Shown piece after piece: positions 21,034 through 32,869 of a DNA stretch of 64,000 nucleotides (its first letter is position 1; each line of letters starts with the position of its first letter). Origin of the DNA: Brachynemurus nebulosus (taxonomy: Eukaryota; Arthropoda; Insecta; Neuroptera; Myrmeleontidae); assembly GCA_035578155.1 (NCBI GenBank), contig JAPWDM010000015.1, positions 13,664,776-13,728,775 on the forward strand. Reading direction: 5' to 3'. The position numbers and the translations under genes were made by a program. Under the pieces are notes generated by a model. The model was not told the DNA's origin and did no database searches. It saw only the letters and a program-made list of their open reading frames with translations.

Positions 21034-23692
21034 AAATAATCAACTTCAACACCGCGAATATTGGAGCCAAGAAAAGGCTACATCTAGAAAACATGATTAA
21101 AGAAGAGGGCGCAGACATCGTGATTTTAACCGAAACATGGCTGAAACCCCAAAATCATTGGAATATCACCGGATATAAAATATACAGAAAAGACAGAGAA
21201 ACAAGACAAGGCGGAGGCGTCGCTATCATAATCAAAAATAACATCCGTCACTACAAACTAGACGACATCAACACAAGAAATATCGAAGCCGTCCAAATCA
21301 GGCTCAGTGACCTCAACACGAACATAGTCGGAGTATATATCCCAACACAAAACCTACAATTAGCAGAACTGGAAGAAATATATATCCAGTACACAAGAAT
21401 GATAATAGCAGGCGATTTTAACACTAGAAATTACAACTGGATGAATAACACTGACAATCCAAACGGGAAAACAGTAGAGGAATGGCTGCTACAACACCAC
21501 GACCTAATTCTGCTACACCCAGACTCTCCAACTAGGATAAACCCCACAACCGGCGGGCACTTGACAATCGATCTAACTATAACAAAAAACTTTAACGTCC
21601 ACTCGGAAACGAAAACAATAGATGGGCCGACATCTGATCACGTCCCAGTGCTTACGAATTTTTCGCAGAAAGTACCAAAAATTCCAGAACCCAAGATCCC
21701 AGACTACAAACAAGCAAACTGGAGAGAATTCAAAAAATTTCTTCATGACCACATCAGCGTATCAAATCCAACAAGCACAGCAGAGATCGAAAACAAATTG
21801 AAAAACTACAAGAAATTATCATCGAGGCAGATAGGCTATACGTACCTAAAATAAACAGAAATAAACGCAACCACACACAAACAGATAAACTAAGAATAAT
21901 GAAAACGGCCCGGAACTATTACAGAAGAATGTACCAAAGAACTGGGGACGCCATATACAAGTTAGCAAGACAAGACGTAAACCAAAAAATAGAAATAGAA
22001 TACCAAAAACAACGAGACGAAGAATGGTACCGGCATTTGGAAAAATGCAACAAAAATAACGTATGGGACGCAGTCCGTATGTTAAAAAACCGGAAAAACG
22101 TAACAATACCCCCACTCAAATCACAAAATGGCGAGATCATCTACAATCCGGAAGAAAAAATCGAACAAATAGCCGAAAGCTTTCACTACTCGCACACCAA
22201 AACCAGCAGTCTCGCTACAAGAAGAACAAAGGAGCAAGTCACACAAAAATACCACGAAATAACAGAGGACGGAAGCACTACAGATCCCGAACACTGCACC
22301 ATTACCGAAATTCGCACTATTATCAAAAAACTGAAGAAAAGAAAGGCCCCCGGAAGAGATGGTGTCAGCAATCAACATCTTAAAAACATGCCAACAAAAG
22401 CAATACAGCAAATTAGAAACATAATTAACAGATGCTTGGATTACGGCTACTTTTCCAAAATTTGGAAGAAAACAAAAATCATCCCACTACCAAAACCACA
22501 AAAGGATCCGCAAAATCCAGCGAATTACCGTCCAATCAGTCTGCTGCCCTGCTTGAGTAAAATCTTAGAACGAGTAATCGAAAAAAGATTATCCAACCAC
22601 ATAGAAAATCAAATCATACCAGAGCAGTTCGGATTCAGAAAACGTCACTCCACTGTACAACAACTACACCGTATTACCACGGACATACTAACCAATATGA
22701 AAAATACATACGATACAATCCTGATCAGTTTGGATATCGAAAAAGCATTTGATTCCGTGTGGCACCAGAATCTAATAGTCAAATTAGCAAAAATTAAAAC
22801 ACCAAAATATCTAATCCAGATAATTGACAACTACCTGAAAGGAAGATCTTTCTACGTAGAAGCTGAAAACGTTAAGTCTTCCGAAAAAGACATTCCAGCC
22901 GGCGTACCTCAAGGCTCCGTACTCGGACCAATATTATTCAACACATACATAAACGATATACCAAAAATGGATAAAACACAACTAGCCCTGTACGCGGACG
23001 ACACGGCAATATACACGAAAACAAGAAACAAAAACCCGGAGGCAGCGAAACGGAGACTCGAAGAACATCTAACTAAAATACAGCACCACTATAAGGAAAA
23101 CAACATTCAAATAAATACTACGAAAACAGAGATAGTAGTATTTAGTAAAAAATTATTCAGTGATATAACAAACCTTCGAATAGGTGAAACACAAGTAAAA
23201 ACCCAAAAACAATTAAAATATCTCGGACTCCAACTGGACAAACACATGAGCTATGTAAACACGGCCAAAGAAAGAATCCAAAGGGCAAAAGGTGCTACAA
23301 AGCTACTGACTCCAATACTCAACAGCCCACACATCGAACCTTCGAAGAAAAAGCATATCTACAACGCCTGCATAAGAGCAACACTATTATATGCAGCCGA
23401 AATATGGTGGCCAAATGCACCAAAGTATCTAACGACTACCGCGCAACGACTACAAAACAACGCGCTAAAGAAAATAACAGGATGCGATCGGCAAACGTCG
23501 CAGGATTATTTACACTCACTCATGGAGATCGAGACCCTGGAAGAAACGGTACGAAAAAGGACACTTCGATTAAAAGAAAAAGTAGCAACGCACGAAAACG
23601 TGCTACTAAGAAACCAACCAACCACGACGAACAAGTCCAAAATGGGTAGAAAAGTAAGGTATCCTTTTGAAAAGTACCAAGCAAACGCATAA
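21027..23692 (+). pseudogene. LINE ORF2 (APE endonuclease plus RT), one frameshift
   Basis: The start is ATG 21027, inside the end of ORF1. The N-terminal part is an apurinic/apyrimidinic-type endonuclease: ILTETWL near 21125, AGDFN near 21410 and SDHVPV near 21640 are its catalytic signatures. A missing base in an A-run near 21800-21815 shifts the frame; the second half (open to 23692) holds a Jockey-type reverse transcriptase with NYRPISLLP (22530), DIEKAFDSVWH (22735), GVPQGSVLGP (22905) and YADDTA (22995). Both halves are otherwise complete. With the frameshift no full enzyme can be made. Confidence 0.9.
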
Positions 23693-24141
23693 ACACGACA
23701 TAGCACGTCATAATTTTAGTCTTTAGTTTCTTTAGTTTTAGATTTAGTAATATTAGTTAGTTAAGTTAGTTGTAAGTAGCAAATAATCTCTCTAGGTTTT
23801 TGAAATTTTTTTTTCCTAGACAAATAAGAATATATCAAACTATGTAAAAGATACCATGTCAAATAAAAATTATGTCAAATTATGGTTAATGGTACATAAA
23901 TGTAATAGTATAACATATACAATTGTAAAAAAATTGTAAAGTATTATTATTTTCAATAAAGCTTCTTCTTCTTCTTGAAATAGAGTGAATATGGTTCGAC
24001 CAATCAAAATACTAACATCAAATATGAAAACTACATCAAAAATACAAATATGTACTAGTTTATCTGTTTTTCTAAAAGCCGTTAAGTTAAAGCCCAATCT
24101 TTAAAAATAACTTTTAAAATAGTTTTTATTTATTGTATTTA

Positions 24142-24715
24142 ACGTAAAAGCCCCTATACCGGAAAGGGATCATATATCCGAACAGTTTTAACATTTACAT
24201 ATTAATGAAGTTATTTCTGAAAGAAACCTCTGATAACAAAAATTATTATTAACAGAATGATTATTTCTTAATTTAAATTCACCTCGCATTTAATGTTTCC
24301 TTACTTAATTAAGGAAATAGATATACATATATATTAAACAACTTTTGTTAAATACAGCATTTCGATCCTTTATTTACGTCTGATACTTAAACCATTCTGT
24401 TTCCTACTTTGACGTCTAAATGTCACTCTGTGTCATATTACTCATATTACACGTCTGTTTGTATATCGGTTCCCAAATTCTAGTGTCATTAATATTTCTC
24501 TGTTTGGATACAGATGTCGACATTTTGTAAAAGAAAAACATTAATAAATAAAAATTTTTGGGTTGTATTTTTTTAAAAACATATTCATTGGATTAAAAAA
24601 CTTTCTTTCATGCTTATTAAGAAAAAAAAATGGGTGTTTAACTTATTTGTCAATTTTTATAAGCTAGTTTCATTACACATCTAAAAATAGTGTTCCGGTA
24701 TAGGGGCTTTTACGT
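24142..24715. mobile_element. TA-flanked MITE with 23-bp TIRs
   Basis: Termini ACGTAAAAGCCCCTATACCG (24142 onward) and its reverse complement (to 24715) are perfect over about 23 bp and flanked by TA on both sides, as for Tc1/mariner-like elements. It is 574 bp, AT-rich and non-coding, so it is non-autonomous. Confidence 0.8.
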
Positions 24716-24717
24716 TA

Positions 24718-25269
24718 TACTCTACAATTAATATTTAAACAAAAATATTGGATAAAATTTTATTATAATGTTATTCGTACAAAATTAAGGGCTTTATATA
24801 AATTGCGGTAGCTCTAGTTAATATTGGAAACTGTTGAAATATTTTAAAAACAGAATCGGTAGAGGCAAAATTTAAATTGACTAATAGTCATATTTATATG
24901 TAATTAATTACTATAGTTTTTCCTACGTGTACAAAAAAATGACCTCTGGACAGGAGGTCTAAACCCGGACACACTGCACCAATCTATAAAGTAAACAAAT
25001 TCTACATTAATCTGCAACAATAAACATTTGTTCTTGACGTCATTAGAGAGAAAAACATCCTCTAGACGACTGTACCAAAACTACGGATTTAAAATTTTAC
25101 TATCTCATTTTACAGGATTACTATCCTCCAGTTTTTCACAGAAATAAAATGCGTGTCTAACTTAGACATGTAATTTTAGTCATAATTGTCATATTGTTTT
25201 AGTTTTGATATGCATATGTTCAGAATTGTATCGCGCGTCATTTAATGATGTTTGAAGTTGTATTCGGTG
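24718..25269. other. Non-coding stretch
   Basis: No gene is seen. A motif AAACCCGGACAC at 24961-24972 recurs at 32987-32998. Confidence 0.5.
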
Positions 25270-25554
25270 TATATGTTACGCACAAAGATCGAAATCGCTC
25301 ATTGAGCAAAAAAACGACCACAACGCGTTGTGGTCGTTTGAAATCATCCACAACGCGAAATTCGTGTTGTGGCACTTGTAAAAACAGTCACGACCCGTTG
25401 TGGCTAACTCAAAAAGACCACAACGCGAAATTCACGTCGTGGGTTTTATAAGATTGGACCACTACGCGACGTGGTCATTTAAAAAATCCACAACGCGTTC
25501 TGGCCGATAAGTTGATGCAATCGTGGTAGGACGGACAGGTTGTTATTTGTCAAC
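25270..25554 (+). repeat. Left long TIR with arrayed palindromes
   Basis: It contains about six palindromic units with the half-site CCACAACGCG: for example GACCACAACGCGTTGTGGTC at 25316-25335, then units with an AATTC-type spacer (CCACAACGCGAAATTCGTG..) and GACCACTACGCGACGTGGTC near 25456. Units are spaced about 35-40 bp apart. They are candidate protein-binding sites. Confidence 0.75.
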
Positions 25555-25959
25555 AGACGTACAATAGGGTTCAGAATGTCAACTAATAAAAACGTTTCAT
25601 CAAATTTTATTTATTTATTATGATTTCATGATTTTACATTTGTAAATATAACAAAATTATTTCCCACATACTGAAATTCAAATTCAATTTTTTAAACAAT
25701 ACGTAATCATACGATTAAAATCTGTTTAATTAAGTGCTCGAGGTGTCAATCTTTTTACCCGACTGCACTAGAAGAAGGGTAATGTGTTGGAGGAAGTATA
25801 AAGGAAGTATGTATGATGATATGTATGTATTATGTATCCGACTATGTCTGTTTCTGTGGTGCAATCTGCAACATAAACTTGACGGATTTTGGTAAAGAAG
25901 GTGTCGTTGGATTCGTCTTAATCTCGGGAGTGCTATAGGCTACATGAAATGTCAAAATT

Positions 25960-26930
25960 CATCTTTTAAATAGGAGATGAAAAATTTATATAAAAAAATG
26001 TTGGATTTAGAAACGTGAAATTTTGGACAATGGTATTTTATGTAACGTAGGTGAGCACCAGAAAGGAATTTTTGGAAATTCTTCTCCTAAAAATATAAAA
26101 TAGAAGATGAAAATTTATATAGCAAACCATTGTCTCGGAAAACGTGAAATTTTATACAGGGATCCCTTAGTAACGTTTAGATGAGTATAAAGAGGGAGAA
26201 TTTTTGTAAAAATCTATCCACTAACGGCTTAAAATAGGAGATGAAAATTTATATAAAGAAACCGCTGGGTTCAGAATTGTGAATTTTTGCACAGGGTTTC
26301 TTTTAGTAACGCAAGTAAGCACCGAAAGAGGATTTTTGAAAATTCGTCCTCTAGGGAGTTAAAATAAGGGATGAAAATGTATATAGAAAAACTAGAAATG
26401 TAAAATTTTACACACGGGTTTCTTATATAACACAGGTGAGCACTAAGAAGGGATTTTAGGAAACCTGCCCTATAAGGAGGAATGGAAAAATTGTAATAAT
26501 AATAATAATGGGGGTTTAACGTCTGTTTTTCAGACTTTCTTGTCTATAACAGACGCCACCTACATTTTATTTTTGCACTTGATTTATACGCATCATAATT
26601 ACATTATAATTATGCGTCTGTAGCCGTCTTCTTAAGGAACTATGCCGATATTCATCTGGAGTTGTAAAGGGAAACTGCAGAAAACCTTCACAAGTATAGC
26701 CGGCCGCGAGATTCGACCTACCAATCGGCGTGCCAGTGCTTAAGCACGTTCGGCCACTCCGCTGATTGATGAAAAATTGTATAAAAAGTTGTCAGGTTTA
26801 AAAACATTAAATTTTGCACAGAAGTTTCTTTAGTAACGTAACATAAGTGAACACCAAGAGCAGATTTTTTAATATTCATCCCTTAAGGCGGTAAAAAGGG
26901 CTGAAAGTTTATATGGAAACCAGCTGATGT
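25960..26930 (+). repeat. Diverged tandem repeat, about 120-bp period
   Basis: Six or so units share the order GATGAAAATTTATATA, AACGTGAAATTTT, GTTTCTTTTAGTAACG, GTGAGCACCAAGA, GGATTTTTGAAAATTC. Identity between units is low, so the array is old. A SINE is inserted between two units. Confidence 0.7.
26496..26770 (-). mobile_element. tRNA-derived SINE with (ATT)n tail
   Basis: On the minus strand the head reads GCGGAGTGGCCGAACGTGC, like the 5' end and A-box region of a class II (Ser/Leu-like) tRNA. It is followed by a B-box-like GGTCGAATCTC, a unique body and an ATT-repeat tail at the left border. An 11-bp target duplication GAAAAATTGTA flanks it (26485-26495 and 26771-26781). It would be transcribed by RNA polymerase III if intact. 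Confidence 0.75.
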
Positions 26931-27154
26931 TCACGAATTCATCTGAGTGGAATTGATACTGACATAGTGTGTAAAACTAGTCAACCCACAACAAGTTCAC
27001 AAGAAGGAAGTCGCGGACAAAAGCTATTTTATGATAAAAAAAATTTTTAATGCCAAATTCGTGGCAATTTAGGCTGCCAATCACTGTAATCTCGTATGCG
27101 TACCTATATATTTTTTCTTCTAAATAATTAAGCAACACTAAGCAGAACTAAATA

Positions 27155-28905
27155 AAAAAGTTAATTAAAAAATCAAAAACCCCAACTGCGCAAAAAGTAA
27201 ACTAAAACGATGGAAACAAAATGAAATAGAGAAAAATAAAAAGGAACAAAAAAGTAAAGCAGTCGAAGACATACATGTTGTACTAACAAGTAAACGTCCC
27301 GAGGCCGGACCTATCGATTTTGATTAAACTTAGATATGTTGTAGAACACTAAAAAATAAGCGACACGTATTTTTCTTTATCGGCGGAAAAACAGTTTGAA
27401 GGGGTGAAATCGCCCTCCAAAAATTGGGGTAAAAATTTAATTTTTTAAATATCTCGAAAACGGTAAGAGATAGAGCAAAAATTTAAATTGGCGATATTGC
27501 TCTTCTTTAAAGAGCTATCTATTGGTATGCAATTTGTTCAAATTGTGTCAACAGGGGTGGCTGGGGGTTAAAATTTAGGGGTTAATTTTGCAAAAAGGGG
27601 GTGGAAATTAAACAATATAAAAATTTTGTTTACAGATTTGAAATCTACGTCAAAAAATCTAATTGACCTGTTTTTGCTCAATGTCCTAATATTAAGTCTA
27701 GGGGTAGTTAACTAGGGGGTGACTGTGTAGAATAGTCGTACTACTTGGGTAGTTTAAGAAGTTTTTCTTCATGGAAAATAGTTTAAGACATTTAGAATAA
27801 CGTAGAAATGAAATTTTCGATTTCAAAATTCAGTTTGAGCAACATTGGAGAGGGGGTGACTCACCCTCTTAAATTACATATTAGTTAACATACACTCATT
27901 TTTAATATTAACACACTGACAGTGGGTAATAATGTCACAATATGTGGTTCTGAAGTTGGACTGTCGTATGTAAGGTTTTCATAAGGTTTGTTTTTTAATG
28001 GATGTTATAGTTTTCGTTATCGAAAGTTATCGATACCGAAAATAACGATATTTTGAAAATGAATGGAAATCTAATAAAAACCTTACATACGATAGTCCAA
28101 CTTCAGAACCACTTATTGTGACATTATTACCCACTGTCAGTGTGTTAATATTAAAAATGAGTGTATGTTAACTAATATGTAATTTAAGAGGGTGACTCAC
28201 CCCCTCTTCAATGTTGCTCAAACTGAATTTTGAAATCGAAAATTTCATTTCTACGTTATTCTAAATGTCTTAAACTATTTTCCATGAAGAAAAACTTCTT
28301 AAACTACCCAAGTACTACGACTATTCGATACAGTCACCCCCTAGTTAACTACCCATAGACTTAATATTAGGACATTGAGCAAAAACAGGTCAATTAGATT
28401 TTTTGACGTAGATTTCAAATCTGTAAACAAAATTTTTATATTGTTTAATTTTCACCCCCGTTTTACAAAATTAACCCCTAAATTTTAACCCCCAGCCACC
28501 CCTGTTGACACAATTTGAACAAGTTGCATACCAATAGATAGCTCTTTAAAAAAGAGCAATATCGCCAATTTAAACTTTTGCTCTATCTCTTACCGTTTTC
28601 GAGATATTTAAAAAATTAAATTTTTACCCCAATTTTTGGAGGGCGATTTCACCCCTTCAAACCGTTTTTCCGCCGATAAAGAAAAATACGTGTCGCTTAT
28701 TTTTTAGTGTTCTACAACATATCTAAGTTTCATCAAAATCGATAGGTCCGGCCTCGGGACGTTTACTTGTAAGTTAAACAAAAATGTTTGATGCCTCCGA
28801 CTCCTTTACTTTTTTGTTAATTTTCCTTTTTCTCTGTTTCATCCTGTTTCCATCGTTTTAGTTTGCTTTTGCTAACTTTTTTATTAAAAACTTAATTAAC
28901 AAACA
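27155..28905. repeat. 1.75-kb palindrome (inverted duplication)
   Basis: The arms (about 27155-28010 and 28040-28905) are reverse complements, nearly identical over about 700 bp (27286-28750) and more diverged outside. A short spacer near 28010-28040 contains its own small inverted repeats (GTTATCG / CGATAAC-like). Each arm holds the dispersed repeat also seen at 19270-19567. No coding potential. Confidence 0.8.
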
Positions 28906-29495
28906 TTAGGGTTATAATTTAAATTTTTAAAATCAAACAATGGGCGATTCATTGTTTAATTAAATGATTTTCAGCATGATAGCAAAGAAAATGTAAATAA
29001 AAGTTCCGATCCAAAAGTTTCAAGCTACTGAGCAGTGTCAATAATTATTTTAAAATATAAAAAAAATAAAAAAAACTTGGGTTTGCTTGTGTCCGATGTT
29101 AATATGTGCTTTTTCAAAAATGTTAAAGGGTTCATCAGCCTTAGCCCTTACAAAAGTAACGGATTTTTGAATCACAAATACTATATCAGATCCATATTCA
29201 GTCAATTTTTCAGTGTCACTAATTTTTAAGGATGATCGTGAATTTTTTCCGCAAACTAATTCCGCCCAGAGGTCTCCACTGTCTGTATTTTGGAAAAAAT
29301 GTATAATCAAATATATTTGAAACAAAAAACTGTCAACAGTTAATTATTTGAAAAATATATGTATTGGATGTACGAATACATTCATACTGATTCATACACA
29401 TATACGTATACAATATGTTCTACTATCTTAAAGATCTATTTTTCTTAAAGTTCCATATTATCAACGAGGGAAAGAATGCAGTTAAACCAAATAGT
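28906..29495. other. Non-coding stretch
   Basis: AT-rich; nothing supported. Two opposing short ORFs near 29035-29325 overlap each other and look random. Confidence 0.5.
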
Positions 29496-29500
29496 AAAGT

Positions 29501-29826
29501 GGCCCCCACACACTCAATAATATTGCACAAAATTTGATCTTATATAACATTATAGATTAATTGTAGATTATATTGAAGAGATATACGATATACAACTTTA
29601 TTTGTTTATAAGTTTCAATTTGTTTATTGTGTCATCTATTGTGCCTATAATTTGAACCAGTTTAAATTATTAATTTGTAAAAAGAAATTATTTATTGCAT
29701 CGCAGCATTATTATCAGTTAGTCATTTAACATTTTGAATAAAAAAACAATTTTATTATCGTCTAAAGAAGACTTTAATAAATTGCACAAGCTGGTTGCAT
29801 AATATTATTGAGCGTGTAGGGTCTGC
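29501..29826. repeat. Short MITE-like element with imperfect TIRs
   Basis: GGCCCCCACACACTCAATAA.. at 29501-29527 faces ..ATTATTGAGCGTGTAGGG at 29796-29826. The core CTCAATAATATT is exact and the outer bases are imperfect. It is non-coding. Confidence 0.55.
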
Positions 29827-29836
29827 TTATACTTAA

Positions 29837-31412
29837 AGGTGCTACAAAGACCTTTTTACATATATACATACATATTGCATACGCATATTATGTATACAAT
29901 ATACATGTGTAAAACATTGGTATGCATTGAATATTACATTATGGTGTTCCAAAATCCAAATATTTCAAATCCAAATATTTCATTCAACACTATATAGATT
30001 CCCGTAGACAATTTTGTAAATATATATATAGGGTAGACGTACCCAAACTCGGTTTGGACTAAATGTAAGCCATTCATATTTTTCTTTAAATAATAAGAAA
30101 TTTATTTTCTATAAAGACAGCTTCTTTCAATTTATTTTATTTTATATTATTTGCTAGTGCACAATAAATTAATGTTTAAATGTCTGCAAGTGACAAGTGT
30201 GTACACTTTTAAAAGGAGGTGATTTTATTGAAAAATCCTTAGTTTGATACATTGTAAGCGTTAAATAGTTTATTTTGCTTTTTCGAATTATTTTGAATAA
30301 TTGTGTAGATTTATATTATTAAATAAGTCTAGAAAGTATTTAAATCTCCAAATCAATATTTTATTTGTGTATGGATCACTTTTTACGGCAAAAATTAAAC
30401 CAATTTTATCAACGGAATAAAATTATTCTTTATTAATAAGTATTGAAAATTGATAAGTGATCCGTAGGTCCTCTATTAATTCGTATATAGTTTTTTATAT
30501 ATGATACTGTATTTTAAAGATACAAAAATGCTTTACTGGTCAACTTTTGGTGCATTTATCCTATAAAGACTTTGTTTCACATATGCATGCATATACAATA
30601 TACATGCAGATACATATACATGGAGAGACCTTTCGTACAGAGACCAAGAGTTATAACTGAAGCCTTTTTTGTTAGAAAAAAAGGAACAGTGCGGTAAGGA
30701 CAGAAATAAAAAATCTAATTTCCATTCCACCGCAGCTATTTTCACAAAGATTTTTCTTAGAATAGACTCATTCACTAGAACAAATGTAACTTGACGTCCT
30801 GACGTTGAGTTTTTTTTTTAAATTTTACATCGTATTCTTGTAAATTGCGAAAAAGAAGCTAGACAAAAATGGAAATTTTTAGCAGCTTCTAGCACTGACA
30901 TGAAACAAAAAATTGAAAAAAGGGCTTCGTCAGGACGTAGATTACACTTTCAATTTTCATATTTGAAAATTTCATTTCTTAATTTTCAATAGTTTATGCG
31001 GTGGAATGGAAGAAAACAAGGCATATTTTTGATTCTCTTGTGTATTTTCCGGCCAAATAAATTTTCTTAGAATTTTTTGAAAATTTTTTACTAGTTTTAA
31101 ATACAATGTAGAACGTTAATCAAAAACAAAAAATCAAAAAAGAAAATGTGTAAAATTTTTTAAGTTCACCCTTAAGACATATCGTTTAAAACGACAATAC
31201 TGTCTTGGAAATCTCTTTTGTTTCTTTAAGTAACGTCTCGTATCGTTCGTTACTAATGAAAAAACTGCGATCGGTATTTGTCTTCATGAACTCATTCAAT
31301 TTATCATAAAATATATTTTTTTATTTGCCATGATTTGCGCACTGATATTCACACTTGAAAATAACAGTCAACAATGAATACAAATTTAACGGTATTTTGT
31401 TGCAATGCGCCA
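29837..31412. other. Non-coding interior of the long-TIR unit
   Basis: No gene. A weak inverted pair CGTCCTGACG / CGTCAGGACG at about 30794 and 30937 may mark a degraded 160-bp MITE. Confidence 0.4.
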
Positions 31413-31694
31413 GTTGACAAATAACAACCTGTCCGTCGTACCACGATTGCATCAACTTATCGTCCAGAACGCGTTGTGGCTTTTTTAAATGACCACGTCG
31501 CGTTGTGGTCAAATCTTATGAAAGCCACGACGCGAAATTCGCGTTGTTGTCTTTTTGAGTTAACCACAACGCATTGTGGCTGTTTTTACAAGTGCCACAA
31601 CACGAATTTCGCGTTGTGGATGATTTTAAGTGACCACAGCGCGTTCGTTTTTTTCGCTCAATGAGCGATTTCGATCTTTGAGCGTAACATATAT
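31413..31694 (-). repeat. Right long TIR
   Basis: This is the reverse complement of 25270-25554, keeping the palindrome series and the inner border GTTGACAAATAACAACCTG. Both arms have accumulated separate point changes. Confidence 0.75.
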
Positions 31695-31699
31695 ATCAG

Positions 31700-31702
31700 A
31701 AA

Positions 31703-31778
<76 letters not shown>
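31700..31778. repeat. (TA)n microsatellite
   Basis: A run of almost uninterrupted AT dinucleotides next to the right long TIR. Confidence 0.9.
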
Positions 31779-31779
<1 letters not shown>

Positions 31780-31980
31780 CGTTTAAAACCGCACATATCA
31801 GTTTCTTACACTATGGTCGTGATTCGCACCAGCTGTAACTCCCACTATCCATACGTTATATTTCCGTCAGAATTACACGGTTTATGCCTCCTTCTGGTGT
31901 CATGTCGTATGTTTACTTCATAAAGAGGTATACTATGCATTGACCCCTTTCCCTTCCCACAAAATGTTTTGAAGTCTTTG

Positions 31981-32861
31981 CAGTGGCGTAGCGTGCCTTG
32001 GAGGGGCTCTGTATCAAAATTAGTTGGGGGGCTCAAATGAAGGGTAAAGATTTCTCACAAAAGAAACAAAAATACTTGCATTAAATTAAAATAAATATTT
32101 ATTGATTATAAGTTATCGCTTCCTCCAAAAAATTGAGCTAGCCAAACAATTCAAATTAAATATACACTTTTCTTGCCTTTTTTCGGCAAATTGATTTATT
32201 AGATCATCTATAGCTGAAGACGGTGTCAGTTTTTTTAAAATTTCTGCCTCCATAAACAATAGTGACAAGTCTCATAGCCGTTCCTGCCCCATCGAAGTCC
32301 TTAGGTAATTTTTTAACAGTTTTAATTTTCAAAAACTTCCTTCAGCTGTTGCGGTTGTAACTGGAAGGGTCAAGAATAGGAAGCATGCTGTTATTACCTC
32401 CGGAAAACTGGATGCAAGGCTACTGAATTTTATGAGCAAAATAATTCCATGAGCTCCTTCTGAGTTCATAAAGATTAACTGAAATTAAAGATTTACTGTA
32501 TTTAGCCGACAGTTTTCCGGAAGCGTTTTTTATCACTTCGTTTGAAGAAGATAGGAATTTTTCCGGTTGTAATACTTCGAACATATTACTCAGGTCACAA
32601 AGGCTCTGAAATCTGTTTAGTTTGAGAAATTAATATATCTAAACAGCAATAGTATACATTGACTTTGAAATAATGATTCTGGGTCTAAAATTCTTTCGTA
32701 TGACAGTTTTTTTTGTATGTTTTTTTTTTTTTTTCCCGGGAAGCACGAGATTAAGTGACATTGTGGATAACATTTTACTAATTTTTGCTTACACACGTTA
32801 GGGGCCTCTGTAGCCCGGGGGCCCCATATCATTGATACGGCTGATACGGCGGTAGCCCCTG
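31981..32861 (-). mobile_element. hAT element remnant with 8-bp target duplication
   Basis: The left terminus CAGTGGCGTAGCGTG is a common hAT terminus. The right terminus (minus strand CAGGGGCTACCGCC) ends at 32861. Flanks AGTCTTTG (31973-31980) and AATCTTTG (32862-32869) match 7 of 8, as expected for hAT. The interior carries only the transposase C-terminus. Confidence 0.75.
32113..32616 (-). pseudogene. hAT transposase C-terminal fragment
   Basis: The minus-strand translation shows the hAT dimerisation domain (hATC): a stretch reading KLKLLKNYLRTSMGQERL (about 32335-32270), then an in-frame stop, then DLSLLFMEAEILKK and a C-terminus ending at TAA 32113. This matches the ZMYM/GTF2-type hAT family pattern in which an alpha-helical C-terminus follows an SFSKLKLIKNYLRS-like motif. 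The N-terminal zinc finger and catalytic core are missing and at least one stop interrupts the fragment, so it is a dead remnant. Confidence 0.7.
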
Positions 32862-32869
32862 AATCTTTG

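Larger units (their letters stand above)
19568..23986 (+). mobile_element. Jockey-clade LINE with 12-bp target duplication
   Basis: The TSD is TTGAAATAGAGT at 19568-19579 and 23975-23986, giving an element of 19580-23974. It has two overlapping ORFs and a 3' end with AATAAAGC followed by a short TTC repeat instead of a long poly(A). It appears full length. Each ORF carries one frameshift, so it is recently inactivated. Its base composition is more GC-rich than its surroundings. Confidence 0.9.
25270..31694. mobile_element. Non-autonomous element with about 285-bp terminal inverted repeats
   Basis: The 285-bp left end (25270-25554) is repeated in reverse at 31413-31694 with moderate divergence. 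Both begin TATATGTTACG(C) and contain the same ordered series of short palindromes. The roughly 5.9 kb between them has no supportable ORF; it holds other repeats. I read it as a foldback/long-TIR DNA transposon without a transposase, though an inverted duplication of a repeat is possible. No clear target duplication was found. Confidence 0.65.

Noticed and set aside
25245..25451. 68-codon ORF in the left long TIR
   Set aside because: It reads through the palindrome array; the repeated Thr/Arg/Cys pattern comes from the repeats.
25455..25476. Palindrome as a restriction or phage-type operator
   Set aside because: It is one of a series in both TIRs of an insect repeat unit, so a transposon-end function is likelier.
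29035..29325. Overlapping ORFs on both strands
   Set aside because: Neither resembles a protein family; both are short and AT-driven.
31630..31923. 97-codon ORF with Tyr-Ile repeats
   Set aside because: Translation of the (TA)n microsatellite.
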